Notes under the pieces: generated by a model
The model's input: the letters and a program-made list of their open reading frames with translations, nothing else
Database searches by the model: none
Told to the model about the DNA's origin: nothing
Translations under genes and position numbers: made by a program
NCBI RefSeq assembly: GCF_004348425.1
Contig: NZ_SMKK01000050.1
Coordinates: 1 to 44,452, forward strand
DNA length: 44,452 bases
From: Actinomadura sp. 7K507
GTDB lineage: Bacteria > Actinomycetota > Actinomycetes > Streptosporangiales > Streptosporangiaceae
Reading direction: 5' to 3'
Part shown: positions 25,303 through 34,669 of the stretch, piece by piece
Layout of the letters: the number at the start of each line of letters is the position of its first letter
Numbering within the stretch: position 1 is the stretch's first letter

Positions 25303-27024
25303 ATGGCGGAACCCCCGACCGGTGGTACCGAATCCGGAGGCGACCTGAAAGACACCGCCCCGTCGCATGCGAGGGGAGGCCCGCTCGACGGGGCGGCCCG
25401 CAAGCTCGGCCTGCGGACGGACCCCACCATCTTCTTCACCTCGGCCGGGCTGATGGTGCTGTTCCTGCTCCTGATGCTGCTGCTGCCCAGCCAGATCAAC
25501 GACGTCTTCACGGCCGGCCGGGACTGGATCGTCACCAACCTGGGCTGGTTCTTCATCCTCGGCGTGACCACCTGGCTGGTCTTCCTCGCATGGGTGGCGT
25601 TCAGCCGGTACGGCAACCTCCGGCTCGGCGGTGACGACGCCCGTCCCGCGTACGGGAACCTCTCCTGGTTCGCGATGCTCTTCGCCGGCGGTATCGGCAC
25701 CGTCCTCATGTTCTGGGGCGTCGCCGAGCCGATCACGCACTTCGCCAACCCGCCGATCGCCGGGGTGGAGCCGCACTCGGTCGAGGCCTCCAAGGAGGCC
25801 ATGAACTTCTCCCTCTACCATCTGAGCCTGCACACCTGGGCGATCTTCACCCTGCCCGGTCTCGCGTTCGGCTTCTTCATCTACCGGTACAACCTGCCCA
25901 TGCGGGTCAGTTCGGTGTTCTACCCGATACTGAAGGAGCGCATCCACGGCCCGATCGGGAAGACGATCGACATCTTCGCCGTCCTGGGCACCCTGTTCGG
26001 CCTGGCGGTATCGCTGGGGCTGGGCACATCGCAGGTCGCGGCGGGTCTCGAGGCTCTGACGCCGCTGCCGGACAGCGTCGGAACCCGGGTGCTGGTGATC
26101 ACCGTGCTGACCGTCGTCGCGGTCAGCTCCATCGTCGTCGGCCTCGACAAGGGCGTGAAGCGGCTGTCGAACCTCAACATCCTGATGGCCGTCGGACTGA
26201 TGCTCTTCGTCCTCTTCACCGGCGGTGAGCTGGTCTTCCTGTTCCGGCAGATCTTCGAGAGCACGGGACGGTACCTGGAGAGCATCGTCGGGATGTCCCT
26301 GTGGAACGACTCGCTGGCCGGTTACACCAAGGACGGCGGCTGGGGCTGGCAGGGCGACTGGACCGTCTTCTACTGGGCCTGGACGGTCACCTGGGCGCCG
26401 TTCATGGGAGTGTTCCTGGCGCGCATCTCCAAGGGCCGCACGATCCGCCAGTTCGTCGGGGGCGTCCTGGTCGCGCCGTCGCTGTTCACCCTGGTCTGGT
26501 TCGTCATCTTCGGCTGGTCGGCCATGCAGATCGACGGTATCGGCGGTGGCGGCGGTGAGCTGACCCGTGAGGTCGTCACCGAGGAGCAGATCCCGCTGGC
26601 GATGTTCGAGTTCTTCTCGAACTACCCGGCGGTGACCCTGATCCAGGGCCTTGCGGTCGTTGTGGTGGCGCTGTTCTTCGCGACGTCCTCGGACTCGGCG
26701 TCGCTGGTCGTGGACATGCTCTGCGTCGGCAAGGGGGACGCCGGGCCGGTTCGGCAGCGGGTCTTCTGGGGGGTGTCCGAGGGCGCCCTGGCCGCCTCGC
26801 TGATCGTGCTCGGCGGCGACGAGGCCCTGAACGCCTTGCAACAGGTCATCACGGTGATCGGACTTCCGATCTTCATCATGTCGTTCCTCATGATGTTCAG
26901 CCTCGCCATCGGGCTGAAACGGGAGTCGCACGCCGCGTACGCCGCACAGCTCGCAAAGATGCGGCAGCGGTCCGAGCCGCCGGCCGAATCGAAGCCGCCT
27001 CCAGAGGAGCTGACCAGCCGGTGA
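25303..27024 (+). CDS. BCCT-family betaine/choline/carnitine transporter
   Basis: This is a 12-helix sodium- or proton-coupled osmolyte transporter of the BCCT family (BetP, BetT, OpuD relatives), 573 residues, in the cytoplasmic membrane. Signature stretches: WFAMLFAGGIGTVLMFWGVAEP (about 125-146), the Gly-rich helix 1' segment typical of the family; NFSLYHLSLHTWAIF; VSLGLGTSQVAAGL; and the aromatic stretch FYWAWTVTWAPFMGVFLARISKGRTIR (about 351-377) that forms the substrate box with conserved tryptophans. FFATSSDSASLVVDML follows. The N-terminal 40 residues are hydrophilic and the short C-terminal tail is Pro/Glu-rich, whereas osmosensing in BetP resides in a longer basic tail. It is monocistronic, ending 105 bases before a strong hairpin. 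Confidence 0.93.
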   Translation: MAEPPTGGTESGGDLKDTAPSHARGGPLDGAARKLGLRTDPTIFFTSAGLMVLFLLLMLLLPSQINDVFTAGRDWIVTNLGWFFILGVTTWLVFLAWVAFSRYGNLRLGGDDARPAYGNLSWFAMLFAGGIGTVLMFWGVAEPITHFANPPIAGVEPHSVEASKEAMNFSLYHLSLHTWAIFTLPGLAFGFFIYRYNLPMRVSSVFYPILKERIHGPIGKTIDIFAVLGTLFGLAVSLGLGTSQVAAGLEALTPLPDSVGTRVLVITVLTVVAVSSIVVGLDKGVKRLSNLNILMAVGLMLFVLFTGGELVFLFRQIFESTGRYLESIVGMSLWNDSLAGYTKDGGWGWQGDWTVFYWAWTVTWAPFMGVFLARISKGRTIRQFVGGVLVAPSLFTLVWFVIFGWSAMQIDGIGGGGGELTREVVTEEQIPLAMFEFFSNYPAVTLIQGLAVVVVALFFATSSDSASLVVDMLCVGKGDAGPVRQRVFWGVSEGALAASLIVLGGDEALNALQQVITVIGLPIFIMSFLMMFSLAIGLKRESHAAYAAQLAKMRQRSEPPAESKPPPEELTSR

Positions 27025-27129
27025 CGCCGCTCCCGGGACGTCCGGTGTAGGCGGCGAGGACGTCGGCGACACCGTGAAGGGTGCGGCAGCCGGGCGTCCC
27101 GCAGCCGCGGCGGACCTCTGCCGCCGCGC

Positions 27130-27166
27130 GCCGCCGTCCACCTGCGCGGGCCAGGTGGACGGCGGC
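27130..27166 (+). terminator. 15-bp perfect hairpin after the transporter gene
   Basis: Bases 27130-27144 and 27152-27166 are perfect reverse complements with a 7-base loop (CGCGGGC). There is no T run, which is usual for actinobacterial hairpin terminators. It lies between the BCCT stop (27024) and the methyltransferase start (27323). The rest of this 298-base gap shows no gene. Confidence 0.7.
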
Positions 27167-27322
27167 TCGCCGGTGCCTCGCGAGCCACGCCCGGCCCGGA
27201 CGCTCCCGGCCATTCCGGTACCCCGGACGTCCGGCCGTCCGCCCACGGGACAAGGCCGGATCGGGATAGCATGCGGTGAAACGGAGGATATCTCCGGGGA
27301 TGCGTATTGAATTGGGGTTCTA

Positions 27323-28174
27323 GTGGTGGAGGACGCTTCCGGTTCGGAGTGGCCGGGCGACCACGCGCCGTCCGTGGACCTGCGAACCGATGTGCCGCAT
27401 TCGGCGCGCATGTACGACTTCTACCTCGGCGGCAAGGACAACTTCGCGGCCGACCGTGAAGCCGCCGCCAAGGTACTGGAGATCTTCCCCGACGTGGCCC
27501 CGGGCGCCCGCGCCAACCGTCGTTTCCTGGGGCGGGCGGTACGGTTCGCGGCCGGGCTCGGCATCCGCCAGTACGTCGACATCGGCACGGGCATCCCGGC
27601 GGCCGGCAACACCCACGAGGCCGCCCAGTCGGTGGCCCCCGAATCCCGCATCGTCTACGTCGACAACGATCCCATCGTCCTGACGCACGCGCGGGCCCTG
27701 CTCAGCAGCACGCCCGAAGGCCGCACCGCCTACCTGGACGCCGATTTCCGCGACCACGGCCGGATCCTGTCCGCGCCCGAGACGGCCGAGCTCATCGACT
27801 TCACGCAGCCGGTGGCGCTGCTCACCGTCGCGCTGCTGCATTTCGTCCCCGACGGGGACGACCCGGGCGGCGTCCTGGAGCGCTACAAGGCGGTCATGCC
27901 GCCGCGCAGCGTGATGATCTTCTCGCACGCCACCACGGATCTGGTGGACGACTCGGACGAGTCCCAGGCCGTGGTGCGCGCCTACAGCGGCGCCGGAGTG
28001 GGCCTCACGCCGCGCTCCCGGGACCGGGTCACGGAGTTCTTCACCGGCTGGGACCTGCTCGACCCCGGCGTCGTCCCGGTCACCGACTGGCGTCCCGACG
28101 GCAACCCTGACGACGCCGCACTGAAGGCGTCCCAGGCGGGAGCCTTCGGCGGCGTGGCGATCAAACCCGCCTGA
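27323..28174 (+). CDS. SAM-dependent methyltransferase (DUF574/Methyltransf_19)
   Basis: This is a 283-residue class I methyltransferase-like protein of the actinobacteria-restricted DUF574 family (PF04672), some of whose members sit in secondary-metabolite clusters. Family hallmarks: PHSARMYDFYLGGKDNFAAD at about residues 26-45, ANRRFLGRAVRF, the SAM-binding YVDIGTGIPAAGNTHE (about 89-104), VYVDNDPIVL, and VALLHFVPD. It starts at GTG 27323 with GGGG six bases upstream; GTG 27326 is an alternative. The substrate is unknown. It converges on the beta-propeller gene. Confidence 0.9.
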   Translation: MVEDASGSEWPGDHAPSVDLRTDVPHSARMYDFYLGGKDNFAADREAAAKVLEIFPDVAPGARANRRFLGRAVRFAAGLGIRQYVDIGTGIPAAGNTHEAAQSVAPESRIVYVDNDPIVLTHARALLSSTPEGRTAYLDADFRDHGRILSAPETAELIDFTQPVALLTVALLHFVPDGDDPGGVLERYKAVMPPRSVMIFSHATTDLVDDSDESQAVVRAYSGAGVGLTPRSRDRVTEFFTGWDLLDPGVVPVTDWRPDGNPDDAALKASQAGAFGGVAIKPA

Positions 28175-28300
28175 CCCGCGCGCCGCGCGCGCCGCGCGCT
28201 TGCCCGCCGATGGCGGTGTCCGCGGCCCCGCGCGAGCCGCACCCGGTGACCGTCACAGCGTCTGCGTGCGCGGGGAGCATCGCGTCCTGAGCGGACACCG

Positions 28301-29539
28301 TCAGCCGACGAGGCGGCCTTGCTGGACGACGACCGTCTGCTCGGCATCCGCGATGAAAGCCCGCCCTGCGGCCATCGTCATGGAAACGGCTCCGATAGGC
28401 AGTGACCACAGATCGGCGCCGGTTCCGGAATTCAGAGCCCATACTCTCGGCGCATCGGGACTTGTCGAACCCGAGACCAGCACGGCGTCGGGGTGGGCGG
28501 CGAACAGCTCGATCTTCGGTAGTTCCCGGGACCAGACCTTCTTTCCCGTTGCCGGGCTGCAGGCGTGCACCCCGAATTCGTCCTCGGCAAGGGGGTCGCG
28601 GTGGTAAAGGAGGTCGCCTGCGAGGCCGGGAAAAGATCCCTTCACCCTCCAGGCGGAGTCTCCGGTGTTCCTGTCGAGGGCGTGGATCTCGCCGCGGTCC
28701 TCGAAAACGAGCAAGTCCTTTGTGAAAAGCAGATTGTCCGTCCCGGCGCGTGCCGCCCAGACCTGCCGTCCGGAAGCCAGGTCCAGCGCCAGCAGCGTGT
28801 GAGAACCGTCCACGGACGTTTTCCCCGCGTAGAGGTAGCGGCCCACCTTTGTATATTGGGACGACGGATTCCTGCCCAGCTGCACTGTCCAGCGCACGCG
28901 CCCGTCCCGGGCATCGTGCGCCGCAATGCGTTGCTCGATCGCAGCGAAAACCATTCCACCGCCAACGCCGACCACCTCGGTGAGCGCCTTCTGCGGGACG
29001 CTCCAGATCGTGCGGCCGGTCGCGGGGTCGAGGACGGTCAGGTGCTGAGCACCCGAGCAGTAAAGACGCCCATCGGTGAGCACTGGAGTACTGATGCTGA
29101 AACCGTCGAAATCGCGCCGCCAGGCCACAGCCCCAGTGGTCGCGGTCAGCGCGACGACCGAACTCGTCCCGCCCGGTTGACCAGGCTCGCCATTGCTCAC
29201 TGCGGTGATGACGAGTCCCGGGGCCAGGACGAGCGGCGACTGGATCATGCCCTGCGTGTCCGAACGCCAGACCGGACGCGGCACGGCGAGTCCGATCCCG
29301 TGCACGACCCCCTGGTTGTCGGCCATGTAGAGGGTCCGTGCGTCCCGGCTCCAACCCGACCAGGCGTTGCCGGGGGCGGCCAGCGGCCAATGACCCGAAC
29401 CGGCCGTGGGCACGGGTGTGAAGACCACGGGAGGCTCGCTGTCGTCGCCGCCGTCGAGCAAGCGGCGCCCCGCCCAACCGGCCCCCACGGCCGCGAGACA
29501 GGCCGAAGCGAGGAAGAGCCGCCTTGACGTCTGCTTCAC
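28301..29539 (-). CDS. PQQ-like beta-propeller protein, exported
   Basis: This is a 412-residue protein with repeated PQQ/WD-type blades: LVLAPGLVITAV, VALTATTGAVAWRRDF, LTVLDPATGRTIWSV, LLALDLASGRQVWAA, IHALDRNTGDSAWRV, and WALNSGTGADLWSLP. The ATG/TGxxxW pattern repeats every 40-45 residues, giving about seven or eight blades. The N-terminus (KQTSRRLFLASACLAA) has a twin Arg before a hydrophobic core, so Tat export is likely, possibly staying anchored. No enzymatic residues are evident, so it is probably a binding or scaffold protein. GTG 29539 follows GAAGGGAA. It is 21 bases downstream of, and probably co-transcribed with, the membrane-anchored gene at 29561-30370. Confidence 0.85.
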   Translation of the reverse strand: MKQTSRRLFLASACLAAVGAGWAGRRLLDGGDDSEPPVVFTPVPTAGSGHWPLAAPGNAWSGWSRDARTLYMADNQGVVHGIGLAVPRPVWRSDTQGMIQSPLVLAPGLVITAVSNGEPGQPGGTSSVVALTATTGAVAWRRDFDGFSISTPVLTDGRLYCSGAQHLTVLDPATGRTIWSVPQKALTEVVGVGGGMVFAAIEQRIAAHDARDGRVRWTVQLGRNPSSQYTKVGRYLYAGKTSVDGSHTLLALDLASGRQVWAARAGTDNLLFTKDLLVFEDRGEIHALDRNTGDSAWRVKGSFPGLAGDLLYHRDPLAEDEFGVHACSPATGKKVWSRELPKIELFAAHPDAVLVSGSTSPDAPRVWALNSGTGADLWSLPIGAVSMTMAAGRAFIADAEQTVVVQQGRLVG

Positions 29540-29560
29540 AGCGCGTTCCCTTCGGGAGGC

Positions 29561-30370
29561 CTAAACGGTGCCTGCTGTGCGAAAAGGTCTGCCATCCCAG
29601 TCCACGACCGAATTCTTTTGTTCCTTGCCCGGGATCGTCCATACCAGCTCGATCTGCCAGCGAACGTCAGTGGAGCCGGGCTTGCCTGTGATGCGCAGGG
29701 CTTCGGGATCCGATTGCGTCAGGCTCATTGGCAACGACAGGCGCCGGACCTTCTCGGCTCTCGCGTGCTCAGCGGGACGCGTCTTGGAATTCGGCGCGGC
29801 GACCGCCGATTGCGGCCACCTCCGGTAGATCTCACGGGCGGACACCGCTCGCCCGATGGGCAGCACGTCCAACGGCACCTCGAACCAGGAGAACTCTCCC
29901 GGTCCCCCGCACGGCAAGCGCAGCGGTTCCATCGGGATCGCCGGCTTGCGCTCGATCACCTTGATACGGACATCGGTCAGCACCGCGGTCTGGTCCCGCG
30001 GCCCGGCCGCGAAGATGTCGATGTCGAGTCCGTCCATCGCGGCGGCGTCGTGGTCGCCGGCCCATTTGCCGAACGCGGTCTGATCCCTCATCAAGGCCAG
30101 GGCCTCGCCGCTGTCCTGCGCCGGAGGACGGTAGCCACCGCTACGGGGGACACCCCAACGCTGATCGCAGGGACTATTGATGGCCGACGCCGTGATTTCG
30201 ACCTTCGGCTCGTCCCCGAACAACCGCCCCACCGCCTGGGTCACCTTATTGCCGACCGGAGCGAACATGGCCGTCAGAAAAAGAGCGATCACCACACTGA
30301 CTGCACCTGTGGCAAGAATTTTGGACGAGCGCTCTCCTTCCCCTTGCCCGCCACGCCGCCGAATCCGCAA
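29561..30370 (-). CDS. Membrane-anchored hypothetical protein
   Basis: I do not recognise this 269-residue protein. A basic start (RIRRRGGQGEGERSSK) and one hydrophobic helix (ILATGAVSVVIALFLTAMFA, about 18-37) anchor it, leaving about 230 residues outside. The outer part is beta-rich with a Cys pair (SPCDQRWG, RLPCGGPGEF) that could form a disulfide. The start is TTG 30370, supported by a GGGGGA site five bases upstream. It precedes the propeller gene in one likely operon, so the two may form an envelope complex. Similar single-pass proteins occur beside regulatory or receptor genes in actinomycetes. Confidence 0.65.
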   Translation of the reverse strand: MRIRRRGGQGEGERSSKILATGAVSVVIALFLTAMFAPVGNKVTQAVGRLFGDEPKVEITASAINSPCDQRWGVPRSGGYRPPAQDSGEALALMRDQTAFGKWAGDHDAAAMDGLDIDIFAAGPRDQTAVLTDVRIKVIERKPAIPMEPLRLPCGGPGEFSWFEVPLDVLPIGRAVSAREIYRRWPQSAVAAPNSKTRPAEHARAEKVRRLSLPMSLTQSDPEALRITGKPGSTDVRWQIELVWTIPGKEQKNSVVDWDGRPFRTAGTV

Positions 30371-30942
30371 GAAGTCCCCCTATCCAGCACCATCGATGAA
30401 TCCGGTCACCCGCAATTCATCCCTGGGACCACCGGCCGCCCCGCAAACGCCGGACATCTCCTCACCGAGGATACCTGCAAAAGGATCACAAACCGCACCG
30501 CAACCCTGCCGACCCATGTCCAGAAATGGACAACGAGACGGTGAGCGAGGTGCCGCTTGTGCTGCTCGTAGAAGTACGAAGGAGGTCCGGGAATGTGTCT
30601 CGCGGCGTCGCCGCAACTTCGCAAACCGTCCGCTTGTGCACCGATCAGACAGGGCCTCGGACGGGGTCCCCTCCGCGCCGGCCGACGGGTCACGAGATCG
30701 GTTCGAGCGGTCCTGCTCACGTGCGAGCGCTTCCCGTCTGCGTTGTGGCCACGGGGCCTTCTTCGTTGCCGGGTGCGGCCTCGCCGGCGGCAGCCTCGAC
30801 CAGCTGGATGGCACATTCCGGCCAGTGGCGCTCGTGGTGATCGAGGTGGGCGCCGGGAATCCTCTACTTCACCGGCTCGCCGCATCGGCTCCCCGCATCC
30901 AGTTCTCCATTGCACGGCGGGCCGGAATCGAAGGATGTGGGC
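30371..30942 (+). other. Intergenic stretch with no supported gene
   Basis: This lies between two divergent genes. Several open frames occur but all look like random GC-rich translation (Arg/Pro/Ser strings) and have no ribosome sites. Codon third-position bias is weaker than in neighbouring genes. It may hold decayed coding DNA and must contain promoters for both neighbours. Confidence 0.5.
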
Positions 30943-32628
30943 ATGGCCGAGGAGCGTTACCGGACCGTCTTTCATACCGAGCTGCCCGCCGACGAGGCAT
31001 TCTCCGCCGCGGAGCAGCAGTTGCGCGGCTGGCTGGGTCAGAAGAACCTCGATCAGAAGGCGTTCGACAAGGGAGTTCCGCGGGTCGGTCCTGAGGGTGA
31101 GCTGCTTCTCGTGCTGGCACGGAACTCGGCCGACGGCACGCAGACGAAGCGGTGGCAACTCCGCGAGCCCGAGCAGGACGGTTCCTGGGTGTCGACCTTG
31201 ACCGTCCACGCGGCGGGACGGGTGCGTGATCGTGCTCGCAGCTGGTTCTGGCTGGACGTCGAGTTCCTCGGCGCACCGTCCGACGAGCAGGATTCGCGCA
31301 AGGGGCGCAGACCGGGTGTTCCCCGCCTCGCCAGGGCGCTCCTCGGCGCGGTGGACGCGCGTGACTCTCTCGCCGAGTTGCGGGAGAGGCCGGTCCTGGT
31401 GCGGCCTCCCGACGTCGAGGCGCTGATCGACGTCCTGTGCGATCCGGACCGCCGGATGCCGGTGATCGTCGCGAGCGCCCATGTCAGGCGCGAGTTCGGG
31501 GACTGGCGCGAGAGCATCGACCGGACCACGTGGACCGCCACCGGTCTGGCGAGCCTCTACCTGCTCGATCCACCCGCCACGAACCAGTTCAACTCCGAGA
31601 TCGGCGAGTCCCACAGGGTGTGGGCCGGGGCGGTGCGCACCTACCTCCCGGACGTGGATCCCGCGAGCGACCGGGATGCGCTCCGCCACAGGGTGCTGAC
31701 CGCGTCGCAGATCGAGGACAACGAGGCACGCGCCAAGGCGTTGCTCTCCGGACTTCCACGGAGGCTGAGCGCGGAAGCGCTGCTGCCCCGTCCCCTCACC
31801 GGCCTCAGCAGAGCGCTCCTCGCCGAGCGGCCTCCCGCGGACCCCGCCGGCGGCGTTCCATCGGCGGGCGTCCAGGAGGCCGCCGACACGCTCTTCAAGG
31901 AGGTCAGCAGGATCAAGGGGAATCTGGATGCGGCCCTGGAGCTGGTCACCGAGGCGGAGGAGACCGAGAGACGCCTCGCTCGGCGCAATGACGAACTGGC
32001 CGCCCTCAGCGTCGAGTTCGACGCCGCCAACCAGCGCGCCGAGTACCTTCAGGCCCAGGTGCGGGCTTTGCGGCATCGACTCGTCCAAGCAGGACATCAG
32101 ACCGACGGCCACACGCCCCCGGATGAGCAGACCCTCCTGCCCACGTCCGCGGCCGAGGTCGTGGACCGTATCGCCGAGCTGGAGCGGATCGTCTTCACCG
32201 GCGACATCGACCACCCCTTGGAACTGGACATGATGCCGAGCGCCTCGTCGTGGGCGCAGACCGCGTGGCAGGCCCTCCTCGCCATGGACGACTACGCGGC
32301 GGCGAGCGCCGACGGCCGGTTCGGCGGCGGCTTCTTCGCCTGGTGCAAGGAGCCGCCGGCGGCGGGCCGCGCCATCAGTGCCGGCAAGGTCGCCGCCGAC
32401 GAGTCGGAAACCGTGAAGGGCAACGCGAAGATGAGCCGCCGGCGAATGCTGCCGGTGCCGGAGGACGTGGACCCGTCCGGCGAGGTTCACATGTGGGCGC
32501 ACATCAGGCTCGGCGGCGGCGCCGGAATGAGCGCCCCCCGGATGCACTACTTCGACGACGTCAAGAACACCGGGAAGGTCTACATCGGCTATCTCGGCCC
32601 GCACCTCCCGGTCAGGTCGACCAACTGA
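30943..32628 (+). CDS. Coiled-coil protein of unknown function with marked C-terminal motif
   Basis: I cannot assign this 561-residue cytosolic protein. The N-terminal 120 residues form a mixed alpha/beta region (YRTVFHTELPADEAF, LLLVLARNSADGTQTKRWQL). Residues 120-240 contain RPVLVRPPDVEALIDVL and VASAHVRREFGDWR. A coiled coil covers about 315-390 (KEVSRIKGNLDAALELV, TERRLARRNDELAAL). The C-terminus is distinctive: GFFAWCKEPP, ESETVKGNAKMSRRR, then MWAHIRLGGG and PRMHYFDDVKNTGKVYIGY ending GPHLPVR. Such closing motifs recur on several unrelated actinobacterial N-termini as I recall, which suggests a modular effector or partner-recognition domain; this is inference. ATG 30943 is preceded by a weak site. 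It stands alone. Confidence 0.6.
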   Translation: MAEERYRTVFHTELPADEAFSAAEQQLRGWLGQKNLDQKAFDKGVPRVGPEGELLLVLARNSADGTQTKRWQLREPEQDGSWVSTLTVHAAGRVRDRARSWFWLDVEFLGAPSDEQDSRKGRRPGVPRLARALLGAVDARDSLAELRERPVLVRPPDVEALIDVLCDPDRRMPVIVASAHVRREFGDWRESIDRTTWTATGLASLYLLDPPATNQFNSEIGESHRVWAGAVRTYLPDVDPASDRDALRHRVLTASQIEDNEARAKALLSGLPRRLSAEALLPRPLTGLSRALLAERPPADPAGGVPSAGVQEAADTLFKEVSRIKGNLDAALELVTEAEETERRLARRNDELAALSVEFDAANQRAEYLQAQVRALRHRLVQAGHQTDGHTPPDEQTLLPTSAAEVVDRIAELERIVFTGDIDHPLELDMMPSASSWAQTAWQALLAMDDYAAASADGRFGGGFFAWCKEPPAAGRAISAGKVAADESETVKGNAKMSRRRMLPVPEDVDPSGEVHMWAHIRLGGGAGMSAPRMHYFDDVKNTGKVYIGYLGPHLPVRSTN

Positions 32629-32685
32629 CCGGTCGGCGCGGCGAGGGTTTGACCTTGACGTTGCGTCAACGTTTGTAATGGGGGT

Positions 32686-33572
32686 ATGCGAATCGGTGAA
32701 CTCGCCGCGCTGGTCGGGGTGTCGACCCGGACCGTGCGGCACTACCACCACCTGGGGCTGTTGCCCGAACCGGTACGGCTCGCGAACGGGTACCGGGAGT
32801 ACGGAGGTCCTGCGGGGGCTTCCATCGGGGTCGCGGTTCGCCGAGCTCGACTCGGAGATGCCGGCACTGGTCGACACTGCGGCCGGGCCTGGTGGACGCG
32901 ACACGTTCGTGGAGATGCTGCGTCCGCTCATGGCGATGGCGCGGGACACCAGAATCTATTCGCGACTGGATGAGATCGCGGAGGCGCGGCCCGACGACCC
33001 GCGTGTCGCCGAGATCGCCGAAGACCTCGCCGGGTTGTTGTCGGTGGAGATGGCGGAACTCATTCTCACGCACGGTTCGGAGGGTGAGTGGCTGGACGAG
33101 AGGGAGGCGGTCGTTGCGGCGGCTCTTCTGCTGGAATCGGTCGTCGCGTGCCGGCTGGTCCGGCAGAAGCGGCGGGACGGCGCCGGGTGGCCGGCCGCCT
33201 TTCGCGGGGTCGGCGAGCTGGTGCCCGATCCGGTGCGCAGGATCATGGGCTTCGATCTGCGGGGAATGGTCAGCCTGGGCTTGTTCGTGGCGCGCCGCCG
33301 ACATGGTGTTCCACCGGATTCGGTCGATCATCGCGTCGTGTGTCACTCGGCCGCATGTCCTGTCGGAGGACGAGCTGCGAATCCAGACGAACGCGGTGGT
33401 GGAGCTGAAGGAGCCGATCACTGCGCCGCGTCCCCTGGGCGGACGGGTCAAGGTACGGACGATCCGCTTCTTCGCCGACGACCCGTCCCCGGTGCTCGAC
33501 TCCGAAACCGGCAGCGCCCCTCAGCCGGACACGGCACGTGGAACGACGCTCAAGCAGGCAAGCCGGCGCTGA
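32686..33572 (+). pseudogene. Decayed MerR-family regulator and adjoining fragment
   Basis: The first 40 residues are an intact MerR DNA-binding start (MRIGELAALVGVSTRTVRHY, LGLLPEPVRLANGYREYG). The expected next 60-70 residues are missing. The C-terminal effector part continues in the +1 frame (FAELDSEMPALVD, LDEIAEARPDDPRVAEIAEDL, ERE...VACRLVRQK) to about 33290. From there a third frame reads MVFHRIRSIIASCVTRPH and ELRIQTNAVVELKEPI to 33572, whose origin I cannot name. Deletion plus at least two frame changes make this a pseudogene. The upstream spacing (AACGTTTGTAATG) retains a MerR-type promoter look. Confidence 0.6.
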
Positions 33573-33597
33573 CGCACAAACTGTCCAGTCCTTTCCA

Positions 33598-33978
33598 TCA
33601 AACCGGCTGACACCTTTCCCGGTGCCGAACCACATGGTCTTGTCCTTGTCGATGAACATCGCGTAGACCTCGTTGCCTGCCAGGCCATCGCGGGTGGTCA
33701 GCGTGCGCCATACCTCGCCGTCGCGGATCGAGACCGCCCTCGGTCGTGCCGAACCACATCCGCCCTTCCGGGTCTTCGAACATCGAATAGACACGTCGCC
33801 CGCCAGACCGTCGCGCCTGGTGAACCGCCGCCATCCCGACCCGTCCCAGCAGCCGACTCCGGCGCCTCGTCCTCCGTCGTAGGTGCCGATCCAGATGCGG
33901 CCTTTGGGAGTCCTCGAGGACTTTGAGGACCTCCAGCCCCGGTGCACCCTGTTCTATGGTGACGGCTCGCCACCGCAA
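33598..33978 (-). pseudogene. Fragment of a two-component-type beta-propeller
   Basis: The minus strand encodes repeats of the Reg_prop kind found in hybrid sensor kinases: GRIWIGTYDGG, then in another frame GRMWFGTTEGGL, then back in the first frame TMWFGTGKGVSRFDG. The repeats are about 40 residues apart and separated by frame changes. No kinase domain is present. It is the debris of a longer gene that has lost both ends. Confidence 0.55.
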
Positions 33979-34028
33979 TCATCGGCGGCGGGGGTCTGCA
34001 GCTCTGATAGACAGATCCGTACCTGATC

Positions 34029-34646
34029 ATGGTCACGACCGGGATGGAGGAATCGTTGCTCTCGGACTATCAGCAACGGCTGCGCGACCGGCTTCTGGCC
34101 GCTCCCGTCCTCGCTCCCCCGCCGCCCTGGCAGCCGGCGCTGGACCGGAGCACACCCATCGGCGGGCTGCTGGGAATCGGCTTCGCCGCACATCCAGAAA
34201 ACGGACGTGACCTAGTCATGGTGGTCTCCCAGGGCGGCCACGGGCTCTTCGACGCGGTCACCGGCGAGAAGATCGCCCGAAACCGTGATCCCGACCCGGA
34301 CACCAGCACGCCCGACGCCTCTACGGACTTGACCTGCCCCGGGCTCGGACCGATCACCGGAACCCGGGTGCACATCGCCGGTCTCTTCGGCGGAGGACTC
34401 CACCACACCACCTCCGACGGCTGGGCCCTGGACATCGTCACTCCCGAATGGCCCAACGACCGCGTCTTGCTCTCTGCAGGCGGCGACCTCTACAAGGACC
34501 CGCACGGAGAAGGCTGGTGGCACATCTTCCACTCCAACTACTCCACCTTCCGCTCCGCCGGATTCTCCCCCACCGGACTCACCCTCGCGGTCGCCACCAG
34601 CAGCGACCTCACCCTCTGGACCCGACCAACCGTTCCTCATCAGTGA
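34029..34646 (+). CDS. Hypothetical protein
   Basis: This 205-residue protein has no recognised family. It lacks a signal peptide and transmembrane helices. The sequence is beta-rich and ends with repeats reminiscent of WD40 blades (LGIGFAAHPENGRDLVMVV, VTGEKIARNRDPDP, FSPTGLTLAVATSSDLTLW), so a short propeller or a propeller fragment is plausible. ATG 34029 is in a weak ribosome context, with GGAGG at 34044-34048 inside the frame, so ATG 34044-area starts are possible. The upstream neighbour is decayed DNA and the downstream neighbour is a short repeat array, so it may itself be a remnant. Confidence 0.5.
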   Translation: MVTTGMEESLLSDYQQRLRDRLLAAPVLAPPPPWQPALDRSTPIGGLLGIGFAAHPENGRDLVMVVSQGGHGLFDAVTGEKIARNRDPDPDTSTPDASTDLTCPGLGPITGTRVHIAGLFGGGLHHTTSDGWALDIVTPEWPNDRVLLSAGGDLYKDPHGEGWWHIFHSNYSTFRSAGFSPTGLTLAVATSSDLTLWTRPTVPHQ

Positions 34647-34669
34647 TCAGGAGTCGGTCCTGGACCCGC

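Noticed and set aside
25279..27411. A 710-codon minus-strand frame across the BCCT gene
   Set aside because: Translation is low-complexity Asp/Glu/Gln/Arg text opposite a clear transporter.
30406..32949. An 847-codon minus-strand frame
   Set aside because: Antisense of the coiled-coil gene; no motifs, no ribosome site.
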